In this document: positions 13,301 to 26,100 of the stretch, one piece after another
How positions within the stretch are numbered: the stretch's first letter is position 1
Layout: every line of letters starts with the position of its first letter
Source: Scortum barcoo
Lineage: Eukaryota; Chordata; Actinopteri; Centrarchiformes; Terapontidae
NCBI GenBank assembly: GCA_023238725.1
Contig: CM041546.1
Location: 19,149,992-19,213,991, forward strand
Direction of reading: 5' to 3'
Length of the DNA stretch: 64,000 nucleotides
Notes under the pieces: model-generated
What the model was told of the DNA's origin: nothing
The model's database searches: none
The model's input: the letters and a program-made list of their open reading frames with translations, nothing else
Translations under genes and position numbers: made by a program

Positions 13301-16300
13301 AATGTTTCCTCTTCAACAGTGATCATCACTGTGTGATTTCTTTTACCCTCTTTGCAGAAGCAAGTCCCGTCAATGGGCGAACAGTCGATGAAGTTCTTAC
13401 AGGAGCACTCGAGGGAGCAGTTCTTCCCATAGGTGCCACTTTTACATGGACTCTCACAGTGAACCCCCTAAAGTAATAAATAAAAACATCAACTTTAATA
13501 ATAATAATAAGGGCAGATAAAAGTTGAGCTAACCATTTGGTAAAGATAGGTCATTGGATCTGAAAATGACTGTGTCCCAACAAAAAAAGTGGAAAGAAAA
13601 CCTGATCGATAAACTTGATTTATTAATTCATCCACTGATTCCTTGCTAGATCACGCTGAACTCCGCCACTCACCGTGAACCCGGGGGCACAATGGCAACG
13701 GCCCGTGGCACTATCACACACCCCTCCATTCACACACAGACACGGCTCCAGGCAACCGTGACCGTAGAAACCGTGAGCGCAGGTCTCGTTGCAGAACAGT
13801 CCCGCCCACCCTGGCTGGCATGTACACTCTCCTTTCATTGGGTGGCAGCTGGACGATGAGAACAGACGTAAATATGATCAAGTGACAATGACGATTCAAT
13901 ATAGTCGGTTCAGTTTGAAAATGTGTGATCAAGATTGGTTTGTAAATGCACTAAACACTCTTGGTACCTTCAGTGTTCCCTTAACATTATTTCATGAATG
14001 CACATATTTACCTCTCTCTTCTTCTCTTAACTACCTGATACCCAGCCCACCTACAGGTTTTCAGTATCATGAAGGATAGTCTTTCTGTCAGTCTTTATTC
14101 CAACTTCCTCCTTATCCTCATTTAAAGACTGGTGGCAGCTACAACCTCATTGGGTCCACCAGCATGAGGCATTTTTATGAGTTGAAAACAAAAGTAGGAT
14201 TTCTGCTTTAATAGAAGTATTCAGTGTGCTTCAGGTATAAAAAGAGTGCTGATGAGGAACTAAATACCTTCAATATAAAACAGCACAAATCTGAAACCTT
14301 ACACTGTGCTAGCTAACTAGGGCTGCCTTCTACAGAGTGTATGGGGCAACCTAACTCTCCCAAAATTGTCTCATTTCAGGTATCGCCTAAGCAAAATTTA
14401 ATTATTTCTGCCTCCAGAGTGACACTGCCTAAGAGAAATCTTTGAATAGCGTAAACCCTTTCTTCTTCCTCTACTTCTTCTCCCGACAACGCCCTCTCAC
14501 CTGAGCGTGTGTTTGTCCTGGCAGAGACACGTGCGTTCGCAGTGCATGCCGTATTTCCCGAGCGCACACATCCTGTCCCTGCAGTGTGGCCCACTGAAGC
14601 CCGGCTCGCAGAGGCAGGCTCCATCGATGTTGTAGCAGCGTGCACCGTTGGCACAGTCGCACACGCGTTTACAGTCCTGACCATAAGTGCCTGCAGCGCA
14701 CTCCTCATTACACCTGAGAGCAGTAACATGGGACATTATGGAGACACACACAAGAGCTGTTAAAATCATGAAATCAGTAGCCTGTGATATTTTATACCAA
14801 AGGACATCGAGTACATGAGAGAGCAGTCACATTTGCATACACACCTGTTACCAGTAAAACCTTTAGCACACTGACACAGTCCGGTTTCGGGGTCACATTT
14901 GCCCCTGTTGTGGCAGACACACTCCTCGGTACAGTTTGGCCCAAACCTTCCCTCTGGGCATCGCTCCGTGCAAACTGCACCCTGCAGAGCAACAAGGAAC
15001 CAACACTGATGAGGCAGAAAGAGATGCCAAGCAAACGCAGATGTATCATTGCAAATAAAAAAACCCTAAACTGGAATGAACATAGTAACTTTTTTTTTTC
15101 GTGGAAAACCTTGTATCTACACGTCTTCAGAGATGACACACACCCTAAAAATGTCTTCAGACATAAGTCAGACTGTTTGCTTAACGTTGGAGCCAGCTGG
15201 AATGTAACACATGAGCTAATTCGAAATCTGGCGACCATCCACAGATAACGTGAAGGTTGGTGTCAGTGCAAGCTTGAAAACGTACCGTCCATCCAGGGGG
15301 ACAAGCGCAGATCCCTTTGCCCTTACAGATGCCACCGTTCTGGCAGGAGCATCGTGCCTGGCATTTCCTGGAACACGTCCTCTCGCAGCTGGGGAGGGAT
15401 GGAGTCAATGCTTAATAACAGCTTAATGGACCACTTTGGTCAAAAACACTCCATGTGTCCTGGGACATTCTTGTGGACTTAAGTAAATATTTTGTTCTAC
15501 AGTAAAAGTGCACAGAATAACAGATTTTATGAAACTGAGGGTGGTGATTCAAACATCAGCAAGTACATTTACTGAAGTATTGTTCTTAAGTACAATTTTG
15601 AGGTACTTTTATATTCTTAACTATTTTCCTCTTACTCCACTACAATTAAGTACTTTTCTTCCACTATATTTATTTTAGAATGTAACTTCAGTTACTAGTT
15701 ACTTTGCACAGTCAGATTAATACTACAAAATACAATCAATACATTTTAATGTTTACTGTGATTTGCATTTTGGTAATTTAAGTATATTTTATAAACGCTG
15801 ATAGCCTTGTACTATTACTTAAGTAAAACATTACCACAATGCAGGAATATGTTCTTCCACCACTATTTATATATCGATGTCAGCACCTTCCCATCTTAAA
15901 ATAGACAGCATTTAACAGTTGAGACAGTGCAGCCCTGTCAGGTTCCTGAAAAAAACTACTCTGATGAAAAGTTGTAGAGAAATGGAGCGAGCAAGAGAAA
16001 AACCAACAGTAGCTCCCTGATTACCGTAAGACTTGGCACCACAGCGGCTTTGTGGGAATCATCAGCACGGTTGGAGCGTGTCTTCGACCAATCAGAAGAC
16101 TTGGCTGAAACTACCTGTTGTACAATTCAGTGTTGGGATATTATATTTCCTAATACGCCCCTTGAGGTGAAATAACGTGGACAGACTTCAGATATACACA
16201 ATACATCAAGGAGCTTTATCCCATAATGGGGTTTGCCAAGAACCCCTTTTTTATTTAACTCAAAGCGGTGAGTTCTGCTTTCAAATTGGCAGTATAAGAG

Positions 16301-19300
16301 TCTCCACCAATATTTAGTTGGGAGGAATTTTCATTGCTTACTCATCCTCAGGGGCATCTAAAAACAGGGTGTAACAGATGACTCATGGAGTATATAGTAC
16401 AGCAGGGTCTTTTTTCCACCTTAAAATGAAGTTGTGGAAACAAATAACTTGGTAAGAACTGACAGACCTCCTGAGAAAAATACGTTAATGAAGTAAGGTG
16501 TAATGAAGTGGTGTGTAATGAGGCAAGATATCAAGTGTCTCCTAAAGGAAATAATTAACTGCACATACACTTGTGTTGATTTTTAGCTGTGCCTGGAAAA
16601 CTGACAGCATTCCCATCAGGCTTTGTGTTTGGTGCTAATTAGCAAATGTTATCACACAAAGACACTAAACTTTAGATCTACATTGTAAATATAATACCTG
16701 CAGTACATCAGCATGTTACATTGTCATTGTGAGCATGTTCGCATGCTGATATTAGCATTTATCTCAAAGACCCACTGTGCTCAGTACAGCCCCACAGAGC
16801 CCCTAGCGTGGCTGTGGTCTCTTATTCTTGTTCACAGTGAACTTATTTGTGTATCTGTGAACATACTTGCCTCAAATTTTTCCTTGAGGGTAAAATGTTT
16901 TGACTCTATCTGAATCTGTGTGTAATCTAAATATTCCTAATTGAATCCTAAATTCCAAATTCCTAATTGAAATTGAAAATACAGAAAAAAAGCAAATGAT
17001 TTTCAGTTTTTCTCAAGTCAATGTAGACATTTGTAATGATTGTCCTGTAATATGCAAGGCTCCCATTTACTACATAATTATCATTTTTGTACTTACAAAG
17101 TCCCAGTGAATCCGTCCCGACATGAGCACTCTCCGGATGCTTTGTCACAGGATCCTCCAGTCCCACACTTGCACCTCTGAAGACAGCCCTTTCCAAAGGT
17201 GCCTGCTGGACAGGACTCCTCGCAGTAGCGTCCTATGAACCCTGGAGGACACTGACACGCTCCTTTGACGGGATCGCAGTGAGCCCCGTTCTCACATTTG
17301 CACTGCTGACTGCAGCCAGGCCCCCAGTGTTTTTCATCACAGGCTGAAAGGTAACAGAACAAACAGTTATGTATTGATAAGGATTACTTTAGCCAAGATA
17401 TTGAAACACAACCTCTACAAACTTTCTTCAATATTTAAAGACTGTTTGTGGTTTCTATTTTCAATTAAAATCATATCTCCCAATTTAATATATTTCTGTT
17501 TACTGGATTAAATGGTCTCACTGAGACTTCTTGGGGTAAATGGATATGATGACAATCAAACACAACCACCTAAATTCACACTGATCCTCTCCTCACTTTT
17601 TAAAACTTTATCCAGAAAAAGGTTGTTTTTCTAGTACAATGACTTCTTCTGCAGCTGAACAGCTACACACATTCACACCAGGGAGGTTCTCACTTTAATT
17701 GCCCACATTTTCCAATGATTCAACTCAGTCATCTTCCAGTAATATGCCTGTCGAACCCACACTGTAATGCCGTAATGCTGAAGTGAAATAAAAACACTGA
17801 GGCAAAATAAGATTACACATGATTATTGTGACTTGCATACAGTGCAAGTATGGCTGCTTTGTGTCTGTTTTGTTTGTCCTCATTCAATTTTCCTCCCTTC
17901 CCATACGCGTATGGTATACAATTACAGCAATATGATGTCATGAAAAACAAATAACAAGGAATAAATCTGATTGAATTCAATGTGATGAACAACAGAAACA
18001 AGAGAGAAGAGTGCTCGGGGATGACATAAAGTCCTGACTTTTCCGCACATTTCTGTGGATCATGCTTCCACATCCAAATCCTCCCCTTTAGCCCTGGAGT
18101 GTTATATTACCAACAAATAATTTCAAATTGGCAGGCAGATTTGCATGGAGCTCACAGGACGGAGGAGTTTTAAATGGTTAATTTTACAGAAGCCTGAGGA
18201 GCAGCTCCGGGGGGGTTAGCGTGCAGCGGAGATTCACACAAGGTTTGGATTTCAATTCTTGACTTGATGTAGAGATCTCAGTCCACTGGGTCGTGTTATG
18301 AGAACCCAAATTGGTCACGGGCGCATTCTTCAAATTTCTCATCAATACCTTCGGCCGTCTTGGACATTAGACAGCGTCAAGAAAATGTGACATTCGATAG
18401 GCCTGACGTAACACATGGATGGGCTTCAGTTATCTTCTCTTGGACTAAAAACGCTCCCAGCAATTTCATGCTGACCTCTGTGAATCATCTTTCTTCATGT
18501 GAACCTTTGCCTCTGCCGCACACATGCCCTGCCCCAGTTTTGAAAAGTACAAGGACTGCTTTGACAATAATTACACAGAGGGTAGAGTAGAGCCAAATTT
18601 GGCCTGGAGCAAAGCGCACTGCCGTGGACTGTAGTGTTTATTGCACTAACTTGGAGCAGGACCCTTGCCTCTTTTGTTTAAATGAATAATAACTTCACTT
18701 GTTCGCCGTGTGGGCATTGGAGAGGGGTTGTACCGGAGTGTGTCACGTTGAGTAATGACAAAGTCAGCTGGAGCGGGAATTATGTTTACACAGACATTCT
18801 CCAGGACAGCAGGGAGGATTTAGGAAGGGTCTGCAGGGCCGATACATCCAGACAGTAGATTAGTGAATGGGTGAAATTGACCAGATTAGATTTTATTAAA
18901 TCTTTTTTCTCTTCACATAAACTGTTGGTTTATTTGCAACATACATTCTCAGGTGGTTTTCTCCAACAGTCTTGCTGAGTTTGCTTACCTTCATCAGATA
19001 CACTCACTTTGACTTGAGTGCGCCTAGCTTTGATCTACTCATTGTAATGGTGAGTACTGATAAACTGAAAATTGCTAGTAGTTTGACATTTGACGTCAAC
19101 AGAGCATTCATGGCTGATTTTCCACGTATGAGTTTGCATCTGTGCATGAAAGTTGAATGACTTACAGCATGATTATTTATCACAAACCCGCGACCCAATT
19201 TCTCAACCAGCTTCTTCTATAAGCAATGGGATCCTAAACAAACACACAACTCTCTGCCAAAGTGAGATTGTTTTTGGTTAGAAGACTTGGGACTTGGGAG

Positions 19301-22300
19301 ATTTCTGTGTGTGTTTTTGTCTGTGGTCTTCTCCCTGCTTTAGAGTAGGCCAGGCTCAGTGGGGAAAAGGGTCGCATACTTGCATCAATCAGGATTTAGC
19401 AAAATCAAAAATAATAATAGCTTTTCTAATTACCACTTTTTACTTACTTTTTAAAAGTATTTTTTTAATTTTAATTTACCACTTTTTTACCACTAATTAC
19501 CACTGCTTTTTTTGTTGTTGTTTTTTTTCCAAAACTTGAACTTTGATTGTTGCAAAGTTTTTTTTTCTATTGATCAAGATTTTGAATACTTTTTGTAACA
19601 AATGACCACACAGACTCACTGTGTGACTGAATCATTTTACTGCGAATTTGCTCTCAGGTTTCTCTAACAAATTATATCTTGATCTCAATGAGCCTCAAGT
19701 TAATTTCCATGATAGAGATATGAATGGGTGTCATCACTTCTACAGTGATGCAAACCAGTATCTGTAACACCTTAAGCATGTGTATCCACTGACTGACACA
19801 CACTTCAGAGTTGGCATCTCTTGACTGTTCTTCTCAAGGATTGCACACTGATATGGTGGGAAAATTCTTCCTGTTCCCCTGAGGATTATCCAAGTGGTGG
19901 ATTGGTTTTGCTTGCGTCCACATAATCTCCCGGACATCCAATCGACTCTCGCTGCTTATTTTTGATTGCAGCTCTCTGGATCCCTTTATAAACATGTTCT
20001 CTGACACAGGGCGTAAAACACCAAACACTTTGACATGACAATTTCTAGCTCTCAGTGAGCCACATTCTACATTTTTCTTAAACCAATCATTATCATTAGT
20101 ACCATATTCCCATTTGTTGCATTGTCCCCACTATTCCTTTCCCACTCCTCCTCTCTTTTCCAGACCTTACTTTATGTATAAAGAGGGAAGTAGTGACAGT
20201 ATTTCTCCCTCTCTAGTATACTCCATATTCATATTCACTATGAAAACCTCAGGCCCCTCTCCTCTTTCTCAAAGTCAGATAGCTCAACACACAGGCATCC
20301 AGGAAGTGTCAGGGCTTATTCAGCCAAAAAGACTCCATTATAGGACCCTATAGTGCAGCCAAGGCTGGAGAGAGGAGGAGTGAAAGAGGAGAAAAAAAGC
20401 AGAGTGAACGAGTGAAAACAAAGAAAAAAAAATTAAGTGAGGGTTGGGGGGGGAGTGTAAGGAGAGACGAAGAGAACTGGGCCCTGCAAGAGAGAGAGTG
20501 GGGTAACATTTTCCATTTCCCCTTCCCATCATCCCCCTGTCAAGACATCAACCGCTACCCGTTACAGCTAATTCCCTCTCTCTGCAGAGGAGTAGAGGGA
20601 AAATGGAGGCACGCTGTGTACTATTGACCCAGCTGACTGCGATGAAACGGGCTGAAGGTAGTGGAAAACTTCATTTTAGTGAGGGCAGCAGCAGCCCCAC
20701 AAAATGTGTTTCTGGTTTCACACTCCACGTTGTTTGGACGATCAAATTTAAGGAGATTTCAGACAAGACAAACAGATTTAGGCTCACTATTCTGAGTTGG
20801 TGCCTTGAATATGTATTATATAACAATTTCTGCTGACTTATGTTTTCTAAAAGAAGTCGTAACGGGAGAAAGGAGCAGATTGTCTGTCAGAATGTCTGTC
20901 TTAACTCTTTTTTTTATTGACTATGGCCGCTTTCAGGCAGTATTTAACTCATAACTTATCGCCCTCATGCTATTTTGTAACATGTTGTAGTATGACGTTG
21001 GCAGGAGTTCTACTTCTATTACACTTGATTGTTTTATTCTTTTCTAATTTATAGCACTTCACAATTTTTAAGAAAAGCTGCCTAAGTGCTGAGCTATTAT
21101 TCTTATTAATTCTGAACTGTATCGGTGAGTGAGAGGTGGAGGTGCAGCTCGGTGTCCCTCTGGTCTAGTAAAGTGGTTTCTGGACTGAGGCTGACATCGA
21201 TGACTCATTTCTGCATATGCCGTAATGCTCCCTTGCTGTTTCCATTGGAAAAGCCTTCTGTGTGTGATGGAGCGGTGTACGTGAAGATCATCACCACTTG
21301 ACTAATGGCCAGCTATCATTTCCTGTTGTGTATGTGAGGTTTATTTGTGTGTGCACCTGAAGAGATGGGGAAAGAGAGAAAGCGGTGGTAGGAAAAAGCA
21401 AATGAAATAGCGGGAGTGAGGAAATGTCTGTGAGCGAGGGGAAAAGGCTGATTCATACCACTGGAACAGTCGTCGCCTCGCCAGCCTCCCTCACACTGGC
21501 AGCGGTCTGGAGCGACACATCGACCGTGGACACACTCCTTGGTGCAACGAGCTGTTGATTAGAAACACACTTTCTAACACACCCGGTTTCATAGAGAATA
21601 GTAAACTGAATATTATTATAACCCAAGAAGATGAACTCAGGAGCCCCTTCATAAACAACATGAGATTTCCCAAATGTTTTCATTTCTTGAATCAAACTGG
21701 ATGTTATTTAACACTAAGAATTACATAAAAAGGGATAATGTTACAATAATTGTTCTTCATATGAGACACAGTAATGCTGGAATTGTCTGTGTTTCAACCT
21801 AGTGCCTTTTTTCTCTTTCAACAAGTCCTCCAATCCTAATATGTTATCATTTGTCATCACAACAGCATCATGTGTCTGAGTCTTGCAGGTTTTACAACTG
21901 TGTGAAGCTGATAGCAGGTGTGCCCTGTGCAGCTGACCCGAGTGCAGCTGGTTGTTTATTTGTCACAATGAATAAACATCAGCATTCCATTACATAATTT
22001 GTAGTCCTATTTTTGTTTTCATTTTCCATCCATGAATAAGCTGTATACTTTACGTTTTCTCTTCTCTTTACCAAATCCTACTTTTTGTTTTGGTTATCGG
22101 AGCTACTCCACAATCTTTCCATATACAGATGAGTAACTGCAGAGGCACTCTCTGGTTTGAGGTGGCCCTGGTTGGGAAAAAAGTAACATAAAACACGAAA
22201 TGAAAACTTATTATACTTGGTATCAGCCACAATTTTTTAAAATGTCTTTTTTTCTCTCAAATAAGTTAGTTAGTTACTTAGTTCATACTTACTTTTTGAA

Positions 22301-22382
22301 GGATTCCCAAGATATTAACTATATGTGTAATGTAATATGTGTCTGGGTATATATCTGTGAACGTCCTTGTATAGGAATAGTG

Positions 22383-22419
<37 letters not shown>

Positions 22420-23153
22420 GACCGTGAGCCTGTTAAATCGATTTCAAACGTCTATTCAACTTAACTGCATTCTTTCCCTCTAAATGTATTCCACCCATCA
22501 TAAACAGTGTGTGAGCTGCCAGCCTGACAGCTGGGCTCAACAATACAATTCAAAGCACCAGTGTTCGATGCCATTCATACAGTCAAGGAGCTCCGTCTAA
22601 AGAGAGTCTTTGAGTTGTGTGCTTGCCAGTATCAGAAATGGTTTTGCTATTAATGCTGATTGCTAATAATGAGTTAATTCAAACATGCATTCATGACTGA
22701 AGACTACTAATTCTGCCAGAGAGCTCTTCATTTTTTGTTACATTAGGCAAGTGTTTTCTAATCCATGCCACTGAGAACCACGTGCTGTATACTGAAGTTT
22801 TTTTCTTTTCATCCAAACAATAAACAGTAATTCCACTGATTATTTTCCCCTCTAGATGAGGGTGTGTGAATACTGGAGGCTGCAGATTTGGGCAATCTAA
22901 GAATTGGCCAACATGTCATCAAATGAAGGAGGTATGTATAATTATATCTAATTATATTTATTTAAAAAAATAAAAAAGCATTGTATGGAAAGTGGGTTTA
23001 GGGGGAGTCAAAGATGACATGTTGAAAGCAAAGCTATTTCAATTATAAAACTCAAAGCAGTGATCAGTAGGCTCCATCTTGGCTTTTGTTAGTCAGTAAA
23101 ATCAGAGGCTTTTGTGTTTTTGTCTACAAAAGAAAACCTACCCGCACGCACAT

Positions 23154-23189
<36 letters not shown>

Positions 23190-26100
23190 GAGCTTTTGGT
23201 GTTGCATGAAACTGCTGTGAAAGGTGGCTCAAGAACAAGCAACCAAAAATGCACATTATCTCTGCTGAACGAAAAACATTTATCTCCAAAATGTCAACAC
23301 AAAGCACAGAAACCTTGTTATTACCATCACGCACCCCTGAAATCATGTATTCATTCATTAATTTATCATTTATTTCCACAATAATTTCAAGATGTTGGAA
23401 GACGGACACAAAACATGTGACGTAAAATCAAACAAATTCTTAAAATCCAAAATTATATCAGTCAAACTAAACCAAACCTAAATAAGAATCCGCATCACAA
23501 TATCTAAATACAGAAAACTAAAATTACAGTCCCGACTTGACACCTTGATAGTTAATAAAAAGCTACAATATGTTACACTACACGAAGGTTCACTGGCTCT
23601 GGTGTCATAGACAAGCTGAATGTGTATTCAGGACCATGCCCACTGATCATAATGTTCATATGATGCAGTTTCTGTTGTTCTGCCCTGAGCTGTAGAGGAG
23701 GCAGTGCCACACCTCTGAACTCATCAGTAACAGATGCTTTGTTAATGAAAAAATAGCTGCTGAAATGATGTGAAATCCTTGAACTGAAATGAAAATATGA
23801 ACATTATGGAGCTGGGTTATGGGGGTTTTCCAGCACAGTTTAGTTTAGTTTAAAATTCCAGCTAGAACAGCCAGTGTACACCGTGCATGAGAAGCACCAG
23901 TGGGAGTTGAACCCATAATTGTGGTAATTCCAGTTTCGTGTGCTCCTCATATTGACTGTGCACATCGCCTGGGGGAGTAAAAAATGTGATGATTGTTTTC
24001 TCTCTAACGTTGCAACATTAGCAGCCATTTTGATGTTATGTTGATTTACTGCCAATAGTTCTCCTCCACAGCGTCAATGTGATCCAGCATCACTTTGTGA
24101 TATTGTGCTATACTGGGTCCCAACATCAAACCTACAAATTATTTGACATTTTAGATCTATATTAAAAGAGCCATGTTTTTATGGTTTACATGGGACAAGA
24201 ATACTGCTGTAAATGGGAAAGTATTAGATTCCAGGATAGCCTCAAAAAACCTCCCTTTTAAATGTAATACATATTACATACACATATTACATATTAAAAA
24301 TATGTCAAGCCCAAAGTGGCTCTTTGACAGGTACAGAAGAATAAAAAAATTACACATATCTACTTTTTTTTTTTTTTACTTTATTTTGATATTTTTTAAT
24401 GTAATTCTTGAGATAGCTCCTAATAATTCTGTTTCTGCACAATATTATACCACTGCAGATATCTTATGAGTCATGTTTGGAGGAATGAACTGACCATGGG
24501 GTGGGGTTATAGCCACACCCATAGGTTGGACCAGGGCCATAGCTAACACTGAGGACTCTGTGGTCATGTTCTCAGATCTCAATGTTATTTATGGAATTTG
24601 TTTGTTTTTTTTTTGCATTCTAGGAAAATTGTACACGCTATAAATAAAAACTGCTATAAATAACTTCTGGGCCAACATAAAAAAGAAACATTTCTTTTCT
24701 TACATTCCTATTTCATATTCTTTCTTTAGGATGACTTTGTAACATCAGTGCATTAACAGCAACATTTAATAATCTGCACTGTTACTTTTGATTAACTAAC
24801 GAACAAATAAAATAGGCACTGAGCAATTCTCCATCAGATTTGAATTCCTTCCATGGAAATATGGAAAATTCAAATAATTATAGGGAAAATGCAACCATGT
24901 CCTTGGCAGGCTGAAATCACAATTAAAAAGTGTTTAACAAGTTTTGTGGACTCAGCACCTGGACAAGAAAGCACGTCTGTGTGTTTTGCGCACTGATTGT
25001 TTGAAAATATCAGATTAATATAGTACATGTGAACTGTGTGGTTGAATTTAACCGACTTCTAATATTCACAAACAGTGACAGTGGAAGCAGGTGAGGGCCT
25101 GTGGATCTGTGTACTGTGGTGTTTATGGAGGTGACTGTGTGTAACACCTCTCTGACCTCAAGCGATTCGCTGCTGGAAGGACTGAATCTTGCTAAAACTT
25201 TTCTCTTTCTCCTCCACTGTTTCACGTCTAGCTTTTCTAGTGTCTATCTCAGTTTTAAACATCATGCCGGTGAATTGTTTGTTCAAACGTAGTTACTTAC
25301 GAACACATTTGTCTCTGCTCTCGTAGTAGCCAGGGCAGCACTGGTACCTCTTGCGGTAGTCAGTCTTCACCGCCTGCCTATAGGCCGTCTTGTAGGTAAT
25401 CCTGAAAGACAAACAGGACATTATGACCTTCCACATCCAGCAACAGGAAGTCCCAACAGGAAATGAGTCACCACGCTGCTGCTACCTGTGGCGTGTGCAT
25501 CTGTAGGAGGTCCGAGGGTCCGAGCAGGGCTCCTCTGTCACATGGTCATAAGGATGCGAGTAGGACTCTTTCACTGAGGTGGTGAAGCTGAAAAGCAGAA
25601 CAACACATGTACTGTAAATCATCCACAGCTAGAGGACATAGAAACATTACCCTGATCTGTCTGAATCAAGATATATTAGTTTAGATTAATATTGTACATT
25701 AATATTGGACAGTCACTGTGCTGATCAGTGCTCCCTATTATTCAATTAATCAATATAGTTAATCAGTAGAAAGTTAATCAGCCTCTGCTTTGATAATCAG
25801 ATTATCATTTTTACTAATTTCAAAGCAAAAAAGACAAACATTTGTGTGTTTCTTTGTTGCATGTGATAGTTAACTGAATTTGGATTTGGACCGATGGTTG
25901 AATTTAGTAAAAGCTGTCTGAATTCCTCACCCTGAACTGTGAGAAAGATTATTATTATAATTATGAATTACAGGCATTTACCATTATGTTCTGACATTTC
26001 ATTCAAATACATGTAATCAATCAACTGAGAATATAATTGACAGATTAATAAATCATGAAAACACACAGCCCTGTGAATCCTAATGACTTTGGCTATCCCA

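Larger units (their letters stand above)
21552..25301 (-). other. pear1: pear1 intron between coding exons 3 and 4
   Basis: About 3.75 kb. It holds an ATT trinucleotide run and a CA microsatellite (listed separately) and otherwise AT-rich DNA. No exon-like frame with splice borders was found. Confidence 0.6.

Noticed and set aside
12906..13336. Plus-strand frames of about 75-126 residues across pear1 exon 11
   Set aside because: Antisense shadows of cysteine-rich EGF codons; the minus-strand reading has matching splice sites and domain structure.
14784..15248. 154-residue plus-strand and 148-residue minus-strand frames around pear1 exon 7
   Set aside because: The minus-strand frame runs through an intron in the wrong frame, and the plus-strand frame is antisense to exon 7 plus intron.
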